DNA from: Oscillospiraceae bacterium
Lineage (GTDB): Bacteria > Bacillota > Clostridia > UMGS1810
Assembly (NCBI GenBank): GCA_021629085.1
Contig: JAJXRJ010000015.1
Span: 1-49,169, forward strand
Direction of reading: 5' to 3'
Length of the DNA stretch: 49,169 nt
Position numbers and translations under genes: made by a program. The notes below the pieces were generated by a model that was given only the letters and a program-made list of their open reading frames with translations, did not search any database and was not told where the DNA came from. Of the stretch, positions 25,226-32,461 are shown in pieces. Position 1 is the stretch's first letter; the number at the start of each line of letters is the position of its first letter.

Positions 25226-25248
25226 CGCCTCCATGTAAAATGGGGGCG
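25226..25248. other. Intergenic hairpin before proB
   Basis: CGCCTCCA (25226-25233) pairs with TGGGGGCG (25241-25248), including one G-T pair, around a 7-base loop. No T tract follows on the plus strand, so it is probably an mRNA stability or processing element between the coiled-coil gene and proB rather than a terminator. Confidence 0.4.
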
Positions 25249-25272
25249 TCTTGATATAAGGAGAACGTACAT

Positions 25273-26055
25273 ATGGGAAACCAGGCATCTAGAATTGTCG
25301 TGAAGGTGGGCACTTCCACACTTACGTATGCAAGCGGGCTTTTAAATATCCGTGCGATTGAAACACTGGTCAAGGTGCTGTCTGACTTAAAAAATATGGG
25401 CAAGCAAATTGCGCTTGTCACCTCTGGTGCAGTAGGGGTTGGCATGGGCAAGGTGGGGCGGGACAAACGCCCGGAAGAAACCCGTGAAAAACAGGCGCTG
25501 GCCGCCATTGGACAGTGCGAACTCATGAATTTTTATGACCGCCTGTTTGCGGCATACAGCCATAACATTGCGCAGATTTTGATGACCAAAGACGTCATTG
25601 ACAACGCCGAGCGGTATGTGTTGGCAAAAAATACGTTTGAGACACTGTTTGATTTGTCCATTATTCCCATTGTCAATGAAAATGACTCCATTTCGACCGA
25701 ACAGCTCGAATTCGGCGACAATGACACACTGTCCGCCTATGTGGCAAAGCTTGTGGATGCGGATTTACTCATCATTTTGTCCGACATTGACGGCCTGTAT
25801 GACAAGGACCCGCACAAGTATGACGACGCCACTATCATTCCAGTGGTGGAATGCATTGACGAAACCATTCTTCGCTGTGCAGACACAGCGGGCACCAAGC
25901 TTGGCACAGGCGGTATGATTACCAAAATTCAGGCTGCGCAAATTGCCACTGAGGCTGGTGTGGACATGGTGATTGCAAACGGCAAACACCCGAAAGTGCT
26001 CTATGACATCATAGAGGGAAAACAATGTGGGACCACATTTCTCAGAGCAAAATAA
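25273..26055 (+). CDS. proB: Glutamate 5-kinase
   Basis: ProB phosphorylates glutamate to gamma-glutamyl phosphate, the first step of proline synthesis. The 260-residue protein is an amino-acid-kinase domain only. RIVVKVGTSTLTY at the N-terminus, VTSGAVGVGMGK, FGDNDTLSAYVA and GTGGMITKIQAA are the family motifs. The C-terminal PUA domain of E. coli-type enzymes (about 370 residues) is absent, as in a subset of Gram-positive enzymes. An AAGGAG site precedes ATG 25273. proA follows after 16 bp. Confidence 0.95.
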   Translation: MGNQASRIVVKVGTSTLTYASGLLNIRAIETLVKVLSDLKNMGKQIALVTSGAVGVGMGKVGRDKRPEETREKQALAAIGQCELMNFYDRLFAAYSHNIAQILMTKDVIDNAERYVLAKNTFETLFDLSIIPIVNENDSISTEQLEFGDNDTLSAYVAKLVDADLLIILSDIDGLYDKDPHKYDDATIIPVVECIDETILRCADTAGTKLGTGGMITKIQAAQIATEAGVDMVIANGKHPKVLYDIIEGKQCGTTFLRAK

Positions 26056-26071
26056 CAAAGGGGGGATTTTT

Positions 26072-27319
26072 TTGAATAGCAGACTGCAAGAAATTGGAAA
26101 ACAGGCACAGGCGGCCGCGCGGTTTTTAAACGGCGTGTCCACCGGCAAAAAAAATAGAGCGCTGCTGGCCATTGCCGACGCGCTGGTAGAAAATGCGGCA
26201 CATATTTGCGAAGAAAATGCAAAGGATGTTGTAAAAGCGGAAAAAAAGGGGATCAAAGCCTCTTTGCTAGACCGGCTTTCCCTTACGCCCGAACGTGTGG
26301 CGCAAATGGCGGACGGCATCAGGAAAGTGGCGGATTTGCCTGACCCCATTGGGGAAGTGCTGGGCATGGAAAAGCGGCCCAACGGCTTGGTGGTGGGCAA
26401 AAAGCGCGTGCCGCTGGGGGTAATCGGCGTAATTTATGAAGCGCGGCCCAATGTGACGGCAGACACAGCCGCGCTGTGCTTAAAGTCCTCCAATGCCATC
26501 ATTTTGCGGGGGGGCAGTGAGGCCATCTGCTCGAATATCGCCATTGCAACCATCATGCAGCAGGCGGTGCAAAATGAGGGGTTCCCGGCGGGAACCATCT
26601 CCATTTTGGAGGATACCTCCCGCGAAACTGCGAAAGAACTGATGACCTTAAACGGCTATGTGGATGTGCTTATTCCGCGCGGCGGGGCGGGGCTTATTCA
26701 AACAGTGGTGCAGACTGCCACTGTGCCGGTAATTGAGACAGGGCTGGGCAACTGCCATGCTTATGTGGATGCGGACTGCGATATTGACATGGCGGTAAAC
26801 ATCATTATTAACGCCAAAACTAGCCGGCCTTCGGTTTGCAATGCGCTGGAAACTGTGCTTATCCACAAAGATGCGCCGGAGGCGTTTTTTAAAAAGCTGG
26901 AAACCGCGCTCATTGACCACCATGTGGAGATCCGCGGATGTGCAGAAACCATAAAGCGCATGCCGTCTGCAACCCTCGCATGCGAAGACGACTACAAATA
27001 TGAATTTTTAGACTACATTATTGCGGTAAAAATTGTCAATACTATGGAAGAAGCCATTTTGCACATTGACAAATATGGCACCAAGCATTCTGAGGTCATC
27101 CTTACAAACAGCTATCAAAACGCCAACCGCTTTTTGGACGCGGTGGACGCAGCGGCGGTGTATGTCAATGCCTCCACACGGTTTACCGACGGCTATGAAT
27201 TCGGTTTTGGCGCGGAAATCGGCATCAGCACGCAGAAAATGCATGCACGCGGGCCCATGGGCTTAAAGGAACTGACCAGCTACAAATACATTATTTACGG
27301 AGACGGGCAGATTCGATAA
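26072..27319 (+). CDS. proA: Gamma-glutamyl phosphate reductase
   Basis: ProA reduces gamma-glutamyl phosphate to glutamate semialdehyde with NADPH, next to ProB in proline synthesis. The 415-residue aldehyde-dehydrogenase-fold protein shows GVIGVIYEARPNVTADTAALCLKS, LRGGSEAI, VPVIETGLGNCHAYVD and the region with the catalytic cysteine (TSRPSVCNALETVL). TTG 26072 is taken as the start: GGGGGGA lies just upstream and the protein then begins like its family. A longer ATG frame from 26027 overlaps proB. Confidence 0.95.
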   Translation: MNSRLQEIGKQAQAAARFLNGVSTGKKNRALLAIADALVENAAHICEENAKDVVKAEKKGIKASLLDRLSLTPERVAQMADGIRKVADLPDPIGEVLGMEKRPNGLVVGKKRVPLGVIGVIYEARPNVTADTAALCLKSSNAIILRGGSEAICSNIAIATIMQQAVQNEGFPAGTISILEDTSRETAKELMTLNGYVDVLIPRGGAGLIQTVVQTATVPVIETGLGNCHAYVDADCDIDMAVNIIINAKTSRPSVCNALETVLIHKDAPEAFFKKLETALIDHHVEIRGCAETIKRMPSATLACEDDYKYEFLDYIIAVKIVNTMEEAILHIDKYGTKHSEVILTNSYQNANRFLDAVDAAAVYVNASTRFTDGYEFGFGAEIGISTQKMHARGPMGLKELTSYKYIIYGDGQIR

Positions 27320-27340
27320 TGGAACTAGGAGGAATTTGTG

Positions 27341-27781
27341 ATGGGCGGCATGTTTATCTTTTGGATTGCAGCCATTGTAACGCTGTGCATTGTGGAAGCG
27401 CTCACCTGGAACCTTGTTACCATCTGGTTTGCGTTTGGCTCAGTGGCGGCCCTGTTTATGGAAATGGCAGGATTTAGCATCCCGGCGCAGATCGGTGTAT
27501 GTCTTGTGATTTCGTTTGTCCTGCTGCTATTTACCAAGCCTATTGTAGATAAAAAGCTAAAGCCGCGCAAAGAACCCACCAATGCAGATAAAAATATTGG
27601 AAAGACAGGGATTGTGACAGAAAATATCACGCCGGACAAATTTGCCGGCAAGGTGAAGGTGGACGGCCAGGTGTGGTCGGCCGTGTCAAAAGACGGTTCT
27701 ATTTTAATTGAAGGGGAAACCGTAGTGGTAGACGCCATTTCTGGCGTGAAGCTGATTGTGGAGAAAAAGGAGGAACGGTAA
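27341..27781 (+). CDS. NfeD-family membrane protein
   Basis: The 146-residue protein has two or three membrane helices (about 5-25, 27-45 and 50-66) and a C-terminal soluble OB-fold domain (about 82-140: IGKTGIVTENI...GKVKVDGQVWSAVS...GETVVVDAISGVKLIV). This is the short NfeD form that partners SPFH proteins in membrane microdomains. Its stop overlaps the SPFH start (TAATG), so coupling is clear. ATG 27341, eight bases after AGGAGG, is preferred; the adjacent GTG 27338 is an alternative. Confidence 0.85.
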   Translation: MGGMFIFWIAAIVTLCIVEALTWNLVTIWFAFGSVAALFMEMAGFSIPAQIGVCLVISFVLLLFTKPIVDKKLKPRKEPTNADKNIGKTGIVTENITPDKFAGKVKVDGQVWSAVSKDGSILIEGETVVVDAISGVKLIVEKKEER

Positions 27782-28683
27782 TGGAAATTGCACTCATTAT
27801 CATTGGCATCATTGTGGCGGTGATTGTTGTAGCAAATATCAAAATTGTCCCACAGGCGTCGGCGGCAATCGTCGAGCGGCTGGGTGCTTACCAAGGTACT
27901 TGGTCAGTGGGCCTGCACTTTAAAATCCCGTTTGTGGAACGGCTGGTGAAAATGGTGTCTTTAAAGGAACAAGTGGTGGACTTTGCACCTCAGCCGGTCA
28001 TCACCAAAGACAACGTCACCATGCAGATTGACACAGTGGTATTTTTCCAGATTACCGACCCAAAACTGTATGCATACGGCGTGGAGCGGCCCATTGCGGC
28101 GATCGAAAATCTCACTGCCACCACGCTTCGAAACATTGTGGGTGATATGGAGCTGGATGAGACGCTCACCTCGCGCGATACGGTCAACACAAAAATGCGC
28201 GCTATTTTGGATGAAGCCACTGACCCATGGGGCATCAAGGTCAACCGTGTGGAGCTCAAAAACATCATTCCTCCGGCCGCCATTCAGGATGCCATGGAAA
28301 AACAGATGAAAGCAGAGCGGGAACGCCGGGAGTCCATCTTAATTGCAGAGGGCGAAAAGAAGAGCGCCATCTTAATTGCAGAGGGTGAAAAAGAGTCGGC
28401 AATCCTTCGTGCTGAGGCCAAAAAGGAAGCGGCCATCCGCGAGGCGGAGGGCGAAGCAGAGGCCATTTTGAAGGTACAGACGGCAACGGCCGAGGGCTTA
28501 AAAAGGCTCAACGAAGCACAGGCGACTGACAAGGTTATCGCGTTAAAGAGCCTGGAGGCATTTATGAAGGCGGCGGACGGCAAGGCCACAAAAATTATCA
28601 TCCCCAGCGAAATCCAGGGGTTGGCGGGGCTTGCCGCATCGCTTAAAGAGCTGGTTGTTGACGATACGCAAAAATCGGAATAA
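27781..28683 (+). CDS. SPFH/Band 7 membrane scaffold protein
   Basis: The 300-residue stomatin/QmcA-like protein has one N-terminal membrane helix (about 3-20), an SPFH domain (about 22-180; KIVPQASAAIVERLGAYQGTW, VERLVKMVSLKEQVVDFAPQPVITKDNV) and a helical tail with AEGEKxSAI repeats (about 180-240), likely a coiled coil for oligomerisation. It is predicted to assemble in membrane microdomains with the NfeD partner encoded immediately upstream. A 33-bp duplication lies in the tail. No terminator follows before the small gene at 28728. Confidence 0.9.
   Translation: MEIALIIIGIIVAVIVVANIKIVPQASAAIVERLGAYQGTWSVGLHFKIPFVERLVKMVSLKEQVVDFAPQPVITKDNVTMQIDTVVFFQITDPKLYAYGVERPIAAIENLTATTLRNIVGDMELDETLTSRDTVNTKMRAILDEATDPWGIKVNRVELKNIIPPAAIQDAMEKQMKAERERRESILIAEGEKKSAILIAEGEKESAILRAEAKKEAAIREAEGEAEAILKVQTATAEGLKRLNEAQATDKVIALKSLEAFMKAADGKATKIIIPSEIQGLAGLAASLKELVVDDTQKSE
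28333..28398 (+). repeat. Two 33-bp tandem repeats within the SPFH gene
   Basis: Copies at 28333-28365 and 28366-28398 each encode an 11-residue (S/A)ILIAEGEK-type unit with only a few base differences, mostly at the unit ends. A more diverged third unit (AILRAEAKKEA) follows. This is in-frame expansion of the helical tail. Confidence 0.85.
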
Positions 28684-28727
28684 CCGGGCATTGTTTGGGG
28701 CAGACTACCTCGTAAGAGGTGATAGAT

Positions 28728-28898
28728 ATGAAATACCCTGATTTAAACAGTTTAGTAGAACAGGACGCACAGGCGCGGGAATATTTTTATTCGCTTCCCG
28801 ACTATGTGCAAGAGCAGATTGCGTCCCGCGGCCAAAACGTCAATTCGTATGAAAGCTTGTGCGATTATGCGGAAAACCTGCTGCGCGGCGACGACTAA
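28728..28898 (+). CDS. Small acidic protein of unknown function (56 residues)
   Basis: ATG 28728 follows an AGAGGTGAT ribosome site; the product is acidic, without membrane or signal segments (MKYPDLNSLVEQDAQARE... ending LLRGDD). I cannot name the family, though its composition resembles small conserved clostridial hypotheticals. The ribosome site lies in the 3' arm of a small hairpin (ACCTC-GTAA-GAGGT), so translation may be modulated. A strong terminator follows directly, which supports a real, terminally placed gene in the NfeD/SPFH transcript. Confidence 0.6.
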   Translation: MKYPDLNSLVEQDAQAREYFYSLPDYVQEQIASRGQNVNSYESLCDYAENLLRGDD

Positions 28899-28900
28899 AA

Positions 28901-28931
28901 AACAGCGCTCAATTTTGAGCGCTGTTTTTTT
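28901..28931. terminator. Strong intrinsic terminator
   Basis: A 12-bp stem (AACAGCGCTCAA with its complement) has a 2-base loop and a T-rich 3' tract. It ends the proBA/SPFH-side transcript and, read leftward with its A tract, can also end the minus-strand genes. Confidence 0.92.
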
Positions 28932-28954
28932 GTGGATAAAGGTTTGTTTGCTGG

Positions 28955-29119
28955 TTATTCTTTTAGCGAATGGTGCTCCCCATCCTTGGGGGTTACATGC
29001 ACCATGCAATGCTTGACATTGGGGAAATTTTTTCCAATTTCACTGTGAATCCGCTCTGCAATGGCATGCATCTGCCATGAGCGCGCCGGAGTCCATCTTT
29101 TTTGCAGCGCGCCGGATTG
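28955..29119 (-). pseudogene. C-terminal remnant of a cation diffusion facilitator
   Basis: This stretch encodes ...MHAIAERIHSEIGKNFPNVK... and ends VHVTPKDGEHHSLKE before TAA (28957-28955). That is the cytoplasmic C-terminal domain end of CDF metal exporters (FieF/MntE type), where the IHxEI and HxxVHV parts form the metal-binding dimer interface. The membrane domain is missing. The frame continues without interruption from the codon just after the DUF4363 TGA, so the fragment has no start of its own except a possible ATG at 29071. A TCCGGCGCGCT repeat occurs twice at the junction. It is most likely a deletion remnant. Confidence 0.65.
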
Positions 29120-29500
29120 TCAAAAGATATTGGAAAAGTGCGGGATTTCTTTAAGTGGGATATCGGTAATCATCTGTTTGGCAAGCGCCACTTCTTCCAA
29201 AGCGTCGTCAAACTTTCCCGCATCCAGCCGCATTTCAATTTTGATGATAGCGTGTGAGATATCGTCGAGCTCCTTGTGGTTGGAAAAAATCATGAGCGGA
29301 TTTTGGTCTTTTTTCCATAGCTCATTGATCGCCTGCATGTGGGATCTTGATAAGGCGGCATCCCGGTCTTGAATGCTTTGCTCCAGCGCCCCCATGGCGT
29401 TAAGCAGTGTTTCGGCACGGTTTTCGAGCTGGAAATAATTCCAGCAAAAACCTGCCAGCAGCAAAGCCAAAACGATTAACACGTATACAAATGCCTTCAT
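29120..29500 (-). CDS. DUF4363-family protein
   Basis: The 126-residue protein has an N-terminal signal anchor (MKAFVYVLIVLALLLAGFCW) and a helical extracytoplasmic domain (about 25-120; SNHKELDDISHAIIKIEMRLDAG and MITDIPLKEIPHFSNIF). This matches DUF4363, a clostridial family often encoded next to DUF421 proteins as here. The function is unknown. ATG 29500 has a GAGGGAATG site. It follows the DUF421 gene by 25 bp and its stop precedes the cation-efflux remnant in frame. Confidence 0.8.
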   Translation of the reverse strand: MKAFVYVLIVLALLLAGFCWNYFQLENRAETLLNAMGALEQSIQDRDAALSRSHMQAINELWKKDQNPLMIFSNHKELDDISHAIIKIEMRLDAGKFDDALEEVALAKQMITDIPLKEIPHFSNIF

Positions 29501-29525
29501 GCTTCATTCCCTCCTATTGCATGGT

Positions 29526-30206
29526 TTAGCCTGCCTTGCTCTTTACCTGGATGGTGACATTTTGCTGGCTGTCCACTGAGAACACAAATACGTCAGACGG
29601 TTTTTCCAGATTATATTTTTTGAGCTGCGCGTTAAGCCAGTGGATGTCAAAACCCGATTCCCGCAAGTGTTCAAACCGGATTTTCCCGTCCGAAATTAAA
29701 ATATAAGGCAGCTTATCCTGAGGTACGGCAAGGTTTAAGTCACCTGTTGTCACACTCCGTTTGTCCGACTTTGGAATGATGGTAAGTTCCCCATTGGTCT
29801 CCATGATGGCGGTGTCCACATCTGCAATGTTAATCATGCCTTTGATGCGCAGCTCTTCGAGCAAATCCTCCATGTTGTAGCGCATTTTGCGCATCTCTTC
29901 TTGTTGGATCACGCCGTTTTTAATGAGCGTTGCAGGCCTGCCGCTGATGAGGTTGCGCATTTTTTCGCTTTTTAGTGTGACAAAGGAAATGACAACCTCA
30001 AAAATAATGAGGGTAATAATGGGAATTATGCCGGACAACAGTGGAATGGCAATGTCGGATACGGGAATGGAGGCCAAGTCGGAAATCATAATGGCCACCA
30101 CAAGCTCCGAAGGCTGCAGTTCCCCAATCTGCCGCTTGCCCATCACCCGAAGCGCTGCCACAACCAGGATATATAGGATTAACGTGCGTAAAAATGAAAT
30201 CACCAT
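29526..30206 (-). CDS. DUF421-family (YetF-like) membrane protein
   Basis: The 226-residue protein has three N-terminal membrane helices (about 1-20, 33-52 and 56-75) with the diagnostic RVMGKRQIGELQPSELVVAIMISDLASIPV. A soluble C-terminal domain (about 80-225) follows, rich in RPATLIKNGVI and LRIKGMINIADVDTAIMETNGEL. In Bacillus related YetF/YrbG proteins affect spores, but the biochemical role is unsettled. ATG 30206 has an AAGGACGG site. It pairs with DUF4363. Confidence 0.85.
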   Translation of the reverse strand: MVISFLRTLILYILVVAALRVMGKRQIGELQPSELVVAIMISDLASIPVSDIAIPLLSGIIPIITLIIFEVVISFVTLKSEKMRNLISGRPATLIKNGVIQQEEMRKMRYNMEDLLEELRIKGMINIADVDTAIMETNGELTIIPKSDKRSVTTGDLNLAVPQDKLPYILISDGKIRFEHLRESGFDIHWLNAQLKKYNLEKPSDVFVFSVDSQQNVTIQVKSKAG

Positions 30207-30231
30207 ATGGGTTCCGTCCTTTTTGTGTAGT

Positions 30232-31266
30232 TTAAAAGCAGCGCTTGGCGTGGTCTTTTTTGCATTCCTCACCCTTGGAGCACCGGTAGCAGATTTCGTT
30301 TTCCAGCGCATGGCCGTCAAAATAGCTGCGCAGGTTATTCAGCGTGATACGCGCAATGTTATTGAGCGCTTCGTGGGTTAAAAATGCCTGATGGGAGGTG
30401 ACAATCACATTGGGCATGGAGATAAGGCCTGCCAAAACGTCGTCATTGATGATGGTGTAGGAGAGGTCCTCGTAAAACAGGTCGGTCTCCTCTTCGTACA
30501 CGTCCAGCCCAGCTGCGCCGATTTTGAGCGATTTTAAACCGGCAAGCAGTGCTTCGCTGTCGATGAGCGCGCCGCGCGACGTGTTGAGAATGAATACGCC
30601 GTCTTTCATTTTATTGATGGAATCTTCGTTGATGAGATACTTGGTGTCTTTGGTGAGCGGACAGTGCAGCGAGATGATATCGGATTGTTTGCACAGGGTG
30701 TCAAAGTCCACGTACGTAACGTCTGGGATATCTGCCGGATACGGGTCGTAGGCCAAAATATGCATGCCGAACCCGCGGCATACGTCGATAAATGCACGCC
30801 CGATTTTTCCAGTGCCGGCCACGCCGATGGTTTTGCCGTAGAGGTCAAACCCAATGAGCGAATTTAAGCTGAAGTTGTATTCACGCGTGCGGTTATAGGC
30901 CCGGTGGATTTTACGGTTTAGGGTGAGGAGAAGCCCCATGGTGTGTTCTGCCACCGCATGCGGCGAATATTCCGGCACCCGCACAATGTGCAGTTTTTCA
31001 TACGCGTGCTTAAAATCAATGTTGTTATAGCCGGCACAGCGCATGCCAATGATTTCCACGCCACGCTTATAAAGCGCGTCAATGGTTTTTCCGCTGATGT
31101 CGTCATTGACAAATGCCACAACCGCCTTGCAGCCCTTTGCGGCATAAGCGGTTTCTGGGTTGAGTTTATATTCCAGGTAGTGGATGTCAAAATCTAACTC
31201 TTTTGCATACTGGTCAAAATAGATGCGGTCGTAGGGTTTGGTATCGTAAAAGGCAATTGTTTGCAT
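30232..31266 (-). CDS. D-2-hydroxyacid dehydrogenase (D-lactate dehydrogenase type) with Cys-rich tail
   Basis: The 344-residue NAD-dependent enzyme probably interconverts D-lactate and pyruvate or a related pair. The Rossmann motif is GVAGTGKIGRAFIDV, and the catalytic set is visible as R in NTSRGALID, E in YEEETDLF and H in SHQAFLTHEAL. ATG 31266 has an AGGAGGAACG site. Unlike most members, the protein ends with four cysteines, C326, C329, C335 and C343 (CxxC-x5-C-x7-C), perhaps a metal or redox-sensitive appendage. Its neighbours are DUF421 and, divergently, nagA. Confidence 0.88.
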   Translation of the reverse strand: MQTIAFYDTKPYDRIYFDQYAKELDFDIHYLEYKLNPETAYAAKGCKAVVAFVNDDISGKTIDALYKRGVEIIGMRCAGYNNIDFKHAYEKLHIVRVPEYSPHAVAEHTMGLLLTLNRKIHRAYNRTREYNFSLNSLIGFDLYGKTIGVAGTGKIGRAFIDVCRGFGMHILAYDPYPADIPDVTYVDFDTLCKQSDIISLHCPLTKDTKYLINEDSINKMKDGVFILNTSRGALIDSEALLAGLKSLKIGAAGLDVYEEETDLFYEDLSYTIINDDVLAGLISMPNVIVTSHQAFLTHEALNNIARITLNNLRSYFDGHALENEICYRCSKGEECKKDHAKRCF

Positions 31267-31342
31267 ATACGTTCCTCCATTTCTAACCCTAGTATGGAAC
31301 ATTTAGCAAAAAATTATTACAATGTGTGCTGTTTATGCCGTG

Positions 31343-31371
31343 TTGACTTTACAGGTGCAAAACGGTATAAT
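31343..31371 (+). promoter_or_regulatory. Promoter for nagA-recD2-comFC
   Basis: TTGACT (31343-31348) and TATAAT (31366-31371) are separated by 17 bp, 19 bp before the nagA start. The leader is very short. Confidence 0.85.
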
Positions 31372-31390
31372 ATTTTTGGGTGATGCGACG

Positions 31391-32461
31391 ATGAGACTGA
31401 AAAATGCAAATTTATTCGGCGTTTTATGCGATATTGAAATGGAAGGCGGTATTTTTACCAAAGTTGGGGCCATTCCGGGAAATGGACTGGATTTACAGGG
31501 GAAGATGGTGCTGCCAGGGCTGATTGACGTGCACACACACGGCTGCCTTGGCAAAGATACCATGGATGCCGATTTTTATAAAATGAGTGATTTTTTGGCC
31601 AAGAACGGGACAACCTGTTATCTGCCCACCACCATGACCATGCCGTACGACGCCATTTCGCGCGTACTTTTAAAAAATACCGATGTGCCAGGCGCGCAGA
31701 TTGCAGGGTTTCACTTAGAAGGCCCCTATATCAGCGAAACATACAAGGGCGCGCAAAATGCGGCGTATATTGCGATGCCCGATATAGAAGCTTTTCGCAT
31801 ACTCAACCAAAAAAACAATGTAAAAATGATTACCGTTGCGCCCGAGCTACCCGGATGTATGGAGTTTATAAGGCAGGCGGAGTGCGTGGTGTCCCTGGGG
31901 CACACTGCTGCGGACTATGACACTTGCATAGACGCAATTTTAGCAGGCGCGTCCTGTGTGACGCATGCATGCAATGCCATGCCGCCCTTGCATCACCGCG
32001 CGCCCTCTTTAATGGGTGCGGCGGTAAAAAAGCAAATTTACATACAGGTGATATCCGACGGGCTGCACCTGCACGGTGCGATGGTGTATACGCTCTACCG
32101 GCTGTTTGGACCGGATAAAATGATACTGATTAGCGACAGTATGCACGCCACTGGATATGCAGACGGGACATACGACTTCGGCGGCCAGCCGATTGTAGTA
32201 AAAGACGGGGTTGCACGCACGCAGGACGGCAAGCTTGCGGGCAGCACCTCCACCCTTTGGCGCTGTGTCAAGCTTTCGGCGGCCTTTGGGATCCCGTTTG
32301 CAGATGCGGTTGCAATGGCCACCCGTACGCCCGCGGCGCTTTTGGGCCTAAACAAAGGGCGTATTGCAGTTGGGCTGGATGCGGATTTGATTGTGATTGA
32401 CAGCCAGATGCAGGTGGAGATGACTGTAATTGCGGGGGAAATTTATAAAGGGCGTGAATAA
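31391..32461 (+). CDS. nagA: N-acetylglucosamine-6-phosphate deacetylase
   Basis: NagA removes acetate from N-acetylglucosamine-6-phosphate in amino-sugar recycling or catabolism. The 356-residue amidohydrolase-fold protein has the metal motif DVHTHGCLGKDTMD, FHLEGPYIS with the metal glutamate, LGHTAADYD and VTHACNAMPPLHHR with metal histidines, and the catalytic aspartate in ISDSMHATG. The start is ATG 31391 with a GGGTGATG site; upstream frame to 31322 is not family-like and spans the promoter. recD2 starts directly after its stop. The usual partner nagB is absent. Confidence 0.92.
   Translation: MRLKNANLFGVLCDIEMEGGIFTKVGAIPGNGLDLQGKMVLPGLIDVHTHGCLGKDTMDADFYKMSDFLAKNGTTCYLPTTMTMPYDAISRVLLKNTDVPGAQIAGFHLEGPYISETYKGAQNAAYIAMPDIEAFRILNQKNNVKMITVAPELPGCMEFIRQAECVVSLGHTAADYDTCIDAILAGASCVTHACNAMPPLHHRAPSLMGAAVKKQIYIQVISDGLHLHGAMVYTLYRLFGPDKMILISDSMHATGYADGTYDFGGQPIVVKDGVARTQDGKLAGSTSTLWRCVKLSAAFGIPFADAVAMATRTPAALLGLNKGRIAVGLDADLIVIDSQMQVEMTVIAGEIYKGRE

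Noticed and set aside
29061..29372. 103-codon plus-strand frame
   Set aside because: It lies antisense to DUF4363 and the cation-efflux remnant, with no ribosome site or recognisable motif.
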